64,000 nucleotides of DNA from Myxococcus dinghuensis. GTDB taxonomy: Bacteria; Myxococcota; Myxococcia; Myxococcales; Myxococcaceae. Positions 53,359-60,725 of this stretch are shown piece after piece; within the stretch, counting starts at the first letter, position 1, and each line of letters starts with the position of its first letter. The position numbers were made by a program, and so were the translations under genes. Under the pieces are notes generated by a model that had not been told where the DNA came from, made no database searches, and was given only the letters and a program-made list of their open reading frames with translations. The DNA is taken from NCBI RefSeq assembly GCF_024198235.1, contig NZ_JAKCFB010000002.1, forward strand, positions 248,001 to 312,000, written 5' to 3'.

Positions 53359-54201
53359 TCAGGGGTCGACGTACAGGTCGAGCAGCACGTCGGGCCCACC
53401 CCCATAACGACTGAAATCCGTGAGGCCCTCGGCGCGCAGGACGTCCTCGTCGATGAAGCTCTGTCCCGTGCAGTCGCGGGGAGGGCGCAGCAGGATGGCC
53501 GTGGCCGCGTCCGCCATGATGTCCGGCGCGCGCGCGCGCTGCATCGAGTCGTCGCCGCCCAGCAGGTTCTTCACCGCCGCGGTGGCGATGAGCGTCCGGG
53601 GCCACAGCGTGTTGGCCGCGATGCCCGCCTCGGCGAACTCCGCGGCCCAGCCCAGCGTGAGCAGCGACATGCCGTACTTGGCCAGGGTGTAGGCCGGGTG
53701 CTTCCCCATCCAGTGCGGCGCCAGGTTCACCGGCGGGGACAGCGAGAGGATGTGCGGATGGGACGAGCGCCGCAGGTGGGGCAGCGCGGCGCGCGTCAGC
53801 AGGAAGGTGCCCCGCAGTTGGATCTGCTGCATCAGGTCGAACTTCTTGACCGGCAGCTCCTCCGTCTTCAGCGGGGCCAGCGCGCTCGCGTTGTTGACGA
53901 CGAAGTCGATGCCGCCGAAGCGGGCCACCGTCTCGTCCACGGCGCGCTGCACGTCCGCCTCGTCGCGAACGTCCCCCACCACGGCGAGCGCCTGTCCGCC
54001 CGCCGCGCGAATCTCCTCCGCGGCCGTGTGCACCGTCCCGGGGAGGCGCGGGTCGGGCACGTCCGTCTTCGCGAGCAGCGCGACGTTGGCGCCCAGCCGC
54101 CCCGCCGCCACGCCGATGGCGAGGCCGATTCCCCGGCTGCCTCCGGACATCAGCAGGGTGCGCCCCTCCAGGGGCCTCTTGTCCGTCGCGCGCGTGCTCA
54201 T
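53359..54201 (-). CDS. SDR-family oxidoreductase (HSDL2-like)
   Basis: The 280-residue protein has the short-chain dehydrogenase fold: the nucleotide loop is SGGSRGIGLAIG, the strand VVGDVRDEAD, the NNAS motif VVNNASALAP, a substrate region ILSLSPPVNLAPHWMGKHPAYTLAKYGM with Y-x-x-x-K (AYTLAK), and a P-x-T segment WPRTLIATAAV. The last part matches hydroxysteroid dehydrogenase-like 2, NADP-dependent oxidoreductases of unknown fatty-acid role. The start overlaps the TetR stop by 4 nt (ATGA). Cytoplasmic. Confidence 0.93.
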   Translation of the reverse strand: MSTRATDKRPLEGRTLLMSGGSRGIGLAIGVAAGRLGANVALLAKTDVPDPRLPGTVHTAAEEIRAAGGQALAVVGDVRDEADVQRAVDETVARFGGIDFVVNNASALAPLKTEELPVKKFDLMQQIQLRGTFLLTRAALPHLRRSSHPHILSLSPPVNLAPHWMGKHPAYTLAKYGMSLLTLGWAAEFAEAGIAANTLWPRTLIATAAVKNLLGGDDSMQRARAPDIMADAATAILLRPPRDCTGQSFIDEDVLRAEGLTDFSRYGGGPDVLLDLYVDP

Positions 54202-54863
54202 CGTCGGGGCCCCGCCTTGGGCGCCCGGCCCTCTTCGCGCGCGGCGGCCTTGGCGAGCTGCGGGAACACGTCGCGGACGATGGAGATGAGCGCCTCGCTC
54301 AAGAGCAGGTGCGCGTCCTCGCGGGAGAGCGTCCCCCCGCGAATCCACTCGCGGATGGTGGCCTTCACCAGGCCGCCGTAGGAGCGAATCATCGCGCGGT
54401 GGCGCGCGTCGCTGCCCACCTCCACCTTGAGGCCCAGGAACTCGAGCGTCTTGGAGGCGGAGATGTCGTCCGCCTCCGCGATGATGCGCTCCACCTCCGG
54501 GTCCGCGCCGATACCGCCCGCGCCCGTCACGGCCACGTACGTCTTGCCGTGGGTGGCGACCGTGTCGAGGTACCACTCGACGCTGCGCTCCACGCGCTGG
54601 CGCAGGGTACCGGTCATGGGCACGCTCTCTTCCAATCCGGGCATGAGCAGCATCCTCTTCACGACCTTCAGGTAGAGGTCCCGCTTCTGCCCGAAGTAGT
54701 GGTTGAGCAATCCCCGCGCGACCCCCGCCTCCTTGGCGATGTCCGTGGTGGACACCGCCGCGTAGGGGCGTTCGCCGAACAGGCGCGCGGCGCATTCGAG
54801 GATCTGCTCCCGGCGCTGGTCGGGCTCCAGCCGCTTCCAGCGCGGCGCGGCGGCGGGGCTCAT
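54198..54863 (-). CDS. TetR-family transcriptional regulator
   Basis: The 221-residue protein has a typical TetR N-terminus: QRREQILECAARLFGERPYAAVSTTDIAKEAGVARGLLNHYFGQKRDLYLKVV, the DNA-binding helix-turn-helix, then a helical ligand-binding domain. Its gene lies second in a fatty-acid-degradation operon and its ends overlap both neighbours by 4 nt. Proteins in this position usually repress the operon until an acyl-CoA binds. The palindrome at 55749-55774 next to the operon promoter is the likely operator. The ligand is not known. Confidence 0.93.
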   Translation of the reverse strand: MSPAAAPRWKRLEPDQRREQILECAARLFGERPYAAVSTTDIAKEAGVARGLLNHYFGQKRDLYLKVVKRMLLMPGLEESVPMTGTLRQRVERSVEWYLDTVATHGKTYVAVTGAGGIGADPEVERIIAEADDISASKTLEFLGLKVEVGSDARHRAMIRSYGGLVKATIREWIRGGTLSREDAHLLLSEALISIVRDVFPQLAKAAAREEGRAPKAGPRR

Positions 54864-55702
54864 GACTGGCCCTCCCGCCACGGCAGGAAGGGGGGCAGGT
54901 CCTCGCGCAGGGTGCGCGAGAAGTTGGCCGGCCGCTTCTGCAGGAACGACATCACGCCCTCCACCGCGTCCACGTTCTGTCCGAGCGTCGCGATGAGCTG
55001 GCTGTCGAGTTCGAACGCGGCCTCCGGCGAGGCCAGCGCGCTCATCCGGTAGAGCGACTGCCGGATGACCGCCACGGAGACGGGCGCCGTGGACTCCACC
55101 AGGTCGCGGGCGAGCGCCTGGGCGGCGCCGAGCAGCTCCCCGGGCTCGTGGAGCGAGCGCACGAGCCCCGCGGCCAGCGCCTCGTCCGCGGGAATCAACC
55201 GCCCGGTCACCATCCAGTCGAGCGCGCGCCCCATCCCCACGAGGCGCGGCAGGAACCAGCTCGAGCCCGCCTCCGGGTAGATGCCCCGCCGGCTGAAGAC
55301 GAAGCCGAAGCGGCTGTCCTTCGCGGCGAGCCGGAAGTCCGCGGGCAGCACCATGGTCGACCCCACGCCCACCGCCGCGCCCTGGATGGCGGCGATGATG
55401 GGCTTCTGGAGCGCGAACATCCGCCGCGTCACCCGCGTCGCCGGCTCCACCCACCCGCTCGGCGGCGGCGTCGCGCTCGCGGCCTCGAACGACTGGCCGC
55501 TCAGGTCCGCGCCCACGCAGAAGTCGCGCCCCGCCGCGCTGAGGATGACGACACGCACGTCCTCGTCCGCGTCGGCCCGAGCGAGCGCGTCGCTCAGCTC
55601 GTCCGCCATGGTGATGGTGAAGCCGTTGCGCGCCTCGGGACGGTGCAGCTCCAGGGTCGCGACCCGGTTGGCCACCGAGGACCGGATGTGTTGGTAGCTC
55701 AT
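54860..55702 (-). CDS. Enoyl-CoA hydratase/isomerase (crotonase family)
   Basis: The 280-residue enzyme has the crotonase fold: AGRDFCVGADLS as oxyanion-hole strand, IAAIQGAAVGVGSTMVLPADFR, and SRRGIYPEAGSSWFLPRLVG. The first of the two usual catalytic Glu is replaced at the GxGxE position (VGVGST) while the second, in YPEAGS, is present. It may thus be an isomerase or a hydratase working with one acid. It is the first gene of the nine-gene operon. The ATG start has AAGGAGCGG about 20 nt upstream. A promoter and palindrome precede it. Confidence 0.92.
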   Translation of the reverse strand: MSYQHIRSSVANRVATLELHRPEARNGFTITMADELSDALARADADEDVRVVILSAAGRDFCVGADLSGQSFEAASATPPPSGWVEPATRVTRRMFALQKPIIAAIQGAAVGVGSTMVLPADFRLAAKDSRFGFVFSRRGIYPEAGSSWFLPRLVGMGRALDWMVTGRLIPADEALAAGLVRSLHEPGELLGAAQALARDLVESTAPVSVAVIRQSLYRMSALASPEAAFELDSQLIATLGQNVDAVEGVMSFLQKRPANFSRTLREDLPPFLPWREGQS

Positions 55703-55738
55703 GACAGGAAGCCTCGCTGCTCCGCTCCTTCTGAAGGG

Positions 55739-55774
55739 ATGATGGGAACTTGTTGGCGGAGTGTCAACAACAAG
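55739..55774 (-). promoter_or_regulatory. Promoter and overlapping palindrome of the beta-oxidation operon
   Basis: On the minus strand TTGACA lies at 55767-55762, then a 17-nt spacer and CATCAT at 55744-55739, about 37 nt before the first gene. The inverted repeat CTTGTTG (55749-55755) and CAACAAG (55768-55774), 12 nt apart, covers the -35 and spacer, where a TetR repressor would block polymerase. Confidence 0.65.
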
Positions 55775-56132
55775 AGGCGATGGGCTCGACCTCTCGGGTC
55801 CCCTCGAAATCTCGACATCGTGCGTCAACATGGTGCTGCCTCCTGCCGTGACGATGCCAAAGGCGGAGGGGCGCGACCAGACGTCAGGGTTTTCCATGGG
55901 CGCCCCCAGGTCGCGTCAGGGCTTTCACGCGCCCGACAATCATTGCCGTCCGGTCCGCTCCGCGCTCGACGTCGCGCTCACGAAGCGGACCGCATGCGTG
56001 GGAGTCAGGGGGGCGCGCGGATGGGTGCGGGGCACCTCCTGGCGAGTCGCGCCCGCCCGGGCTGGTCAGGTTCACGCGCGGGCAGGAGTCCGCGAGGAGG
56101 GGGTGGGACATCGCGGCCCACCGCCCTTCGAC
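55775..56132. other. Intergenic region upstream of the beta-oxidation operon
   Basis: In the 430 nt between the crotonase and phosphatase genes, apart from the promoter/operator at 55739-55774, I see no gene, hairpin or repeat that I can support. GGAGG near 56093-56099 is too far from the phosphatase ATG at 56133 to be its ribosome-binding site. Confidence 0.4.
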
Positions 56133-56715
56133 ATGAGCCCGACGGATCCTCCTCATCCTCGACCTGGACGAGACGCTCATCCACGCGGCGGCCAGGCCCC
56201 TGGAGCGCGCCCCGGACCTCCAGCGCTTCGGCTACTCGCTCTACGCGCGGCCCCACCTCGCGTCATTCCTCGCCGCGTGCGCCGCCCGCTTCCAACTGGC
56301 CATCGGGTCCTCGGCGGATGACGCGTACGTGGCCGGCGTCGTCCAGCACCTGCTCCCGGCGAACCTGCCGCTCGCGTTCGTGTGGGGGCGCAGCCGGGCC
56401 ACCTTCTCCGTCGACCGCCGTCGGTTGATGGAGGACGGGTTCCTCGACCCGTCCTCCCATGACGAGTACGCCAAGAAGCTGAAGAAGGTGAAGCGCCTGG
56501 GCTACCGCCTGGAGCGGATGCTCATCGTCGACGACACGCCCGCCAAGTGCGTCCACAACCACGGCAACGCCATCTACGTGAAGCCGTACCAGGCAGCGGC
56601 GGACGACGCGGAGCTTCCGCTGCTGGCGAAGTACCTGGCCACGCTCGCGGACGTCCCCAACGTGCGCACGCTGGAGAAGCGCCACTGGCGCAGCCAGGTC
56701 ACCGGGCCGGCGTAG
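56133..56715 (+). CDS. NIF/FCP1-like HAD phosphatase with apparent frameshift at the start
   Basis: The frame from about 56146 to 56715 encodes a HAD-superfamily phosphatase of the NLI-interacting-factor type: ILLILDLDETLIH holds the catalytic D-x-D-x-T, YARPHLASFLAAC and IGSSADDAYV continue, and MLIVDDTPAKC is a later motif. It ends with a C-terminal Arg/His-rich tail. No ATG, GTG or TTG stands in frame before the catalytic motif; a TGA lies at 56134-56136. An ATG at 56133 is one base out of frame: removing one base near 56142 would give MSPRILLILDLDET. Either a one-base error or a mutation is present, or translation starts at a non-standard codon (ATC at 56146). The GTG at 56329 would drop the catalytic site. 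Confidence 0.7.
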
Positions 56716-56733
56716 CGCGCCGCGCCCGGGTGC

Positions 56734-57516
56734 CTACTCCGACCAGGTCATCACCTCGATGAAGCGGACGTAGGCCCGGTCATCGCTGACGGACGCGACC
56801 ACGTAGCCGCCGATGTCACCCGGGCCGGTCCGACCATACGGGTCCGACCACGAAGCGACGTAGTAGCGCGCGCCCGTTCCCACGTTCTCGGCCAGGTACG
56901 CGACGGCGCCGCTGACCTCCGCCGCGGTCGGAGCCTGGCCGAAGACGGGCGAGGACAGCTGCGCCGTCAGCTCCGCGAGCGTGACCACGCGGAAGTTGCT
57001 CGGGGCCGGACCGAAGGAGCCGTAGTACGTCCACTGGAGCGTGCCCTGGTTGGCCAGTCCCTCGTCCTCGGGGATGCCCCCTTCCTGGACCCAGGCATGG
57101 TCCGCGAGTCGCCCGGCCGCGCCGAAGAGCTGCGCGGGCGTCTGCCCCGGCGTGCTCACCTCCAGCGGCGCGGAGACGGAGACGCCGTCGTTCAGCTCGT
57201 GGTAGCGGAACAGGTAGTCCTGGGCCGCGGGCTCGATGCCCGACAAGAAGCCGGCGTCCGCGACCTTCGCCGCCAGATAGGCATGCTCCGCCGCGTCGGT
57301 GCGCCCGTCATCCTCCGACAGGAACGCCTCCAGCGCGGTCCTCATCTCCGCGCGTACCACCGAGCTCCCGCCCACGCTGCCACTGGAGCGAGCCGTCACC
57401 ATGCGCGATTCGAACAGTGGAATGGAATACGTGCTGCCCCACGCAAACGCCGCCGGGGCGGCCAGGAGCGCGCAACCACACACCACGAGCCGCGGAGAGA
57501 GAGACACCATGGACAT
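56734..57516 (-). CDS. Secreted protein of unknown function
   Basis: The 260-residue product has a signal peptide (RLVVCGCALLAAPAAFAWG) and a mature domain without recognised motifs. Two methionines (57516 and 57510) are possible starts. The sequence AEMRTALEAFLSEDDGRTDAAEHAYLAAK is helical, then come strands (GTLQWTYYGSFGP, FRVVTLAELTAQL, ARYYVASWSDPYG, GGYVVASVSDDRAYVRFIEV). I know no family for it. It converges on the HAD phosphatase and is divergent from the beta-helix protein at 57641, with 124 nt between. Confidence 0.7.
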   Translation of the reverse strand: MSMVSLSPRLVVCGCALLAAPAAFAWGSTYSIPLFESRMVTARSSGSVGGSSVVRAEMRTALEAFLSEDDGRTDAAEHAYLAAKVADAGFLSGIEPAAQDYLFRYHELNDGVSVSAPLEVSTPGQTPAQLFGAAGRLADHAWVQEGGIPEDEGLANQGTLQWTYYGSFGPAPSNFRVVTLAELTAQLSSPVFGQAPTAAEVSGAVAYLAENVGTGARYYVASWSDPYGRTGPGDIGGYVVASVSDDRAYVRFIEVMTWSE

Positions 57517-57640
57517 TCGACCTTTCTGGAAAATGCCGGCCCCAAGCCAGCACCAATCTCTCTAGCAAATCCTGCTCGTCTTGATTAGGCGTTCACACTC
57601 CTGTTTCACCCAGACATCCTCGCCGCCCGGAATCCACCCC

Positions 57641-60148
57641 ATGCGCTCTCGGAAGCCGCGTCTGTTTCATCCAACCTCCGTGACACTTTCGTCACTCGCG
57701 CTGCTCTTCGCCACGTCCTCGACGGCCGCCGAGTCACTCGACCTGTCCGCCGCCAATCGACGCGCGCCCCTGAGCGGACTGTTGGACTGGTCGAGGGCGG
57801 GCTACCGCGGCGGACAGGACCTGCCGGGTGAAGCAGACATCAACCCGGATCCGAATTGTCGGGTCACCCCCGCGGAGCTGGCGTCGAGCTTCGGCGTCAT
57901 CCCCAATGACAACCTCGACGATACGACGGGACTCCAGGCCGCCATCGACCACCTGCGTGCGACGTGCTCCGCCGGCGCGTCGTTCACGAAGCTGTCGTTG
58001 TTGAGCCTCCCCGCCGGCCAGCTCGATGTCTCGCGTCAGCTCGGGGTGGACGCCGACTACCTGGTCATCCGCGGCGCGGGCTCCGAGCCCTCCACCGGGA
58101 CACACCTCGTGTTCCGGCCGGACGCGAACACCCGCTACGACACCCTGACGTCGGACGGAGGTGACTGGGACGAAGACGCCATGACCCACGGCCAGGGCAA
58201 GGGGGGATGGCTCTGGCCGGGACGCGGCCTCTTCCGCGTGCAGTCGCGCGGCGTCCATTCCTCCTACGCCAGCGACTACGCCTCGGCGCCCGCCAACCGC
58301 AAGGACCTCTTCGAGGGCACGGTGAACGTGCACTGGAAGGTGGGCGTGAAGCTGCGCGAGAAGCCGGGCGACGCGGGGTTCTCCGCCCGCGCTGGCGACA
58401 CCGTGGTGTACCTCAACGCCAACGCGGCGACGCTGTCGGTGGGCGCGCTCGTCAACATCCGCGCGGCGAACAGCCTCGCCTTCTACGCCGAGCAGGAGGC
58501 GTACCCCACCGCGCACACGCTGGCCAACCTGCACATGCGGCAGCAGCTCTTCCGCATCGTCGCCGTCGACACCACCAACAGGACCCTCACCCTGGACAAG
58601 CCGCTCGAGTACGACGTGCCGGTGACGTCCACGTCGGACGGCTCCGCCCCCATCGACGGGGACGTGTATGAGTCCAAGGCGTCGCCGCTCGTGGACCCGG
58701 TCGTCGGCGTCGGCATCGAGCACCTCTCGTTCACGCAGGAGGTCCCGGGCATCACCCCGCCCCTGGCGAAGCACAACTACGGCAACCTGGCGCCCGCGTA
58801 CGAGATGCACGGCATCGTCTTCAAGTGGGCCGCCGACTCGTGGGTGCGTGACATCCGCGCGGAGATGACGGGCTCGCACCCCATCGTCACGGAGGAGGCC
58901 AGGAACCTCCAGCTCGTCGACAACGTGCTCGACGGCGCCTGGAACAAGGGCAAGGGCGGCAACGGCTACTTCCGGGGCTCGCGTGTCTGGGATTCGCTCT
59001 ACGCCGGCAACACCTCGCGCAACCTGCGGCACTTCACGTTCCAGTGGTCCGCGTCCGGCAACGTCGTCATCGGCAACGACTTCGACTCCGACCTCAACCT
59101 GCACGGTGGCTGGGAGCGGAGGAACCTGTTCGAGCGCAACGTGAGCGCCGTGCCCTACGCGCACCGCTCCGGCAACTGCACCATCCACTGTGGTGAGGAG
59201 GGCGGCGGCGGCCCGGACGCGTCCAACTGGTATCCCATCTGGTGGGGCGCGGGGCAGAAGGCCGTGAAGTGGTCGGGGTCCTCCGGCCCGCGGAACGTGT
59301 TCTTCAACAACACGCTGAGCAAGCAGTTGGGGTCGGACACCGCGCCCTACCAGCCGTTCTATTCCGTGCCCTCGCGCATCTATCAGTTCGGCTGGTCCGG
59401 CTCCGCCTGGCGGCACCTGGACATCGCCGGGACGCCCATCACGGACTGGGCGAACAACGAGACGGTGAACTACGCGGGCGGGCACGGCGTCGACGAGTCC
59501 CTGTCCGACCCGGGCCCGTCGCTGTTCCTCGTCAGCGTGAGCCCGCCGCCCCCGCCGGACACGGTGCCGCCGACGGCTCCGCTCAACCCGCACGTGACGG
59601 CGGTGACGTCCAACAGCATCACCCTCGCGTGGGACGCGGCGACGGACAACGTGGCCGTCACCGGCTACACCGCGCTCGTGGCGGGCGGCACTGGCACGGG
59701 CAGCTCCGGCCCGAGCGTGACGCTCCAGGGGCTGGGCCCCTCGACGACCTACACCCTGACCGTCACGGCCCGGGACGCCGCGGGCAACGTGTCTCCCCAG
59801 AGCACGAGCGTCACCGCGACGACGTCCGCCGCGCCGCCCGTCCTGGGGCTCACCGCCACGTTCGCCATCAGCTCCTCCTGGGCCGGCGGCTACACCGGCC
59901 GCTACACGGTGACGAACAACACCGCCGCGAGCATCACCGGCTGGCAGCTCGAGTTCGACGTGCCGGCCGGGACGGTGCTCTCCAACCCGTTCTCGTCGAC
60001 CATGACGCGCGTGGGCGACCACTACGTCTTCGTCCCCGTCAGCCACAACACCACCATCAAGGCGGGCACGAGCAAGGACTTCGGCTTCTCCGCCACCGGG
60101 CTGGGCCTGCCCTTCAACTGCACGCTCAACGGCAACCCCTGTGAGTAG
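57641..60148 (+). CDS. Secreted beta-helix protein with FnIII and CBM2 domains
   Basis: The 835-residue product has a signal peptide (TSVTLSSLALLFATSSTAA). Residues about 40-620 look like a right-handed beta-helix of the pectate-lyase fold (LQAAIDHLRATC, ADYLVIRGAGSEPSTGTHL, RNLQLVDNVLDGAW, NVVIGNDFDSDLNLHGGWERRNLFERN). About 640-735 is one fibronectin type III domain (PPTAPLNPHVTAV, DAATDNVAVTGYTAL). About 740-835 is a family-2 carbohydrate-binding module (ATFAISSSWAGGYTGRYTVT, ITGWQLEFDVPAG, NCTLNG) with a terminal Cys pair. It probably binds plant or algal polysaccharide; catalytic residues are not identifiable from sequence alone. A hairpin terminator follows. Confidence 0.85.
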   Translation: MRSRKPRLFHPTSVTLSSLALLFATSSTAAESLDLSAANRRAPLSGLLDWSRAGYRGGQDLPGEADINPDPNCRVTPAELASSFGVIPNDNLDDTTGLQAAIDHLRATCSAGASFTKLSLLSLPAGQLDVSRQLGVDADYLVIRGAGSEPSTGTHLVFRPDANTRYDTLTSDGGDWDEDAMTHGQGKGGWLWPGRGLFRVQSRGVHSSYASDYASAPANRKDLFEGTVNVHWKVGVKLREKPGDAGFSARAGDTVVYLNANAATLSVGALVNIRAANSLAFYAEQEAYPTAHTLANLHMRQQLFRIVAVDTTNRTLTLDKPLEYDVPVTSTSDGSAPIDGDVYESKASPLVDPVVGVGIEHLSFTQEVPGITPPLAKHNYGNLAPAYEMHGIVFKWAADSWVRDIRAEMTGSHPIVTEEARNLQLVDNVLDGAWNKGKGGNGYFRGSRVWDSLYAGNTSRNLRHFTFQWSASGNVVIGNDFDSDLNLHGGWERRNLFERNVSAVPYAHRSGNCTIHCGEEGGGGPDASNWYPIWWGAGQKAVKWSGSSGPRNVFFNNTLSKQLGSDTAPYQPFYSVPSRIYQFGWSGSAWRHLDIAGTPITDWANNETVNYAGGHGVDESLSDPGPSLFLVSVSPPPPPDTVPPTAPLNPHVTAVTSNSITLAWDAATDNVAVTGYTALVAGGTGTGSSGPSVTLQGLGPSTTYTLTVTARDAAGNVSPQSTSVTATTSAAPPVLGLTATFAISSSWAGGYTGRYTVTNNTAASITGWQLEFDVPAGTVLSNPFSSTMTRVGDHYVFVPVSHNTTIKAGTSKDFGFSATGLGLPFNCTLNGNPCE

Positions 60149-60173
60149 CGCGAGGCTCCTGACGTGAGCAGGT

Positions 60174-60212
60174 GAGGCCCACGCGGGGAGAAGGACTCCC
60201 GGCGTGGGCCTC
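60174..60212 (+). terminator. Hairpin after the beta-helix gene
   Basis: GAGGCCCACGC (60174-60184) and GCGTGGGCCTC (60202-60212) are exact 11-bp inverted repeats with a 17-nt loop, 26 nt after the stop. Outer arms CCTGACG (60158-60164) and CGTCAGG (60215-60221) extend it. Confidence 0.6.
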
Positions 60213-60217
60213 GTGCG

Positions 60218-60562
60218 TCAGGACAGTACCACCCACAGCGCGACGGCAAGCATGCAGGCGCCGAACACGCGGCCCTGGATGCGCAGGGCCCGCTCCGAGT
60301 GGAAGCGCCCCAGGGTGAGCTTGCCGCCGTAGATCCACGGGAAATGGCAGACCACGCACACCCCGAGGAAGGCCAGCGTCAGTTGCGCTTGCAGGTGCTG
60401 CTCTCCCCCGCCACCGCGCCCCACGTCGTCCCGGGCGCCTACTTCGGCGTGATGTCCGACCCGGAGAAGCCATGGGTCGTGCCCCAGTGCGTGCTGAGCC
60501 TGCAAGGCGCCCAACTGCCGCTCTGAGCCTCGATACACAGACACCCGGGGCGGCTGTTTCAC
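60218..60562 (-). CDS. Doubtful small membrane-protein ORF
   Basis: The 114-residue frame ends in a plausible two-span membrane protein (TLAFLGVCVVCHFPWIYGG and VFGACMLAVALWVVLS), but its first 55 residues look like noise: composition is Arg/Gly/His-rich and no ribosome-binding site precedes the ATG. The real start may be near 60410, or the front part may be gone. The opposite strand at about 60380-60526 also reads like coding sequence (QVLLSPATAPHVVPGAYFGV, ending SLQGAQLPL), so this stretch may hold the tails of two broken genes. Confidence 0.35.
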   Translation of the reverse strand: MKQPPRVSVYRGSERQLGALQAQHALGHDPWLLRVGHHAEVGARDDVGRGGGGEQHLQAQLTLAFLGVCVVCHFPWIYGGKLTLGRFHSERALRIQGRVFGACMLAVALWVVLS

Positions 60563-60680
60563 GAGCCCGTCTCACCCCCACCCCACGTCACGGTGAAATC
60601 GTAAAACTCCACGGGTCTTGGTCTCGTTGCTCCGGATGCCACCTCGCTGGTAAGTCCGTCGAGCATCGGTCAGGACCGAC

Positions 60681-60716
60681 CCCTATCGAGAGGGCGGCGC
60701 TGGCCCTTCGATAGGG
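60681..60716 (+). promoter_or_regulatory. Hairpin covering the Kelch-gene ribosome-binding site
   Basis: CCCTATCGA (60681-60689) and TCGATAGGG (60708-60716) are exact inverted repeats, with an extra GGG/CCC inside (60692-60694 and 60704-60706). The right arm holds the first part of the ribosome-binding site AGGGAG, 9 nt before the ATG at 60726. The stem could hide the site and control translation, or act as mRNA stabiliser or terminator. Confidence 0.5.
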
Positions 60717-60725
60717 AGTCTCGCG

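Noticed and set aside
56329-56715. GTG start at 56329 for the HAD phosphatase
   Set aside because: It would remove the DLDET catalytic motif that is clearly present just upstream in the same frame.
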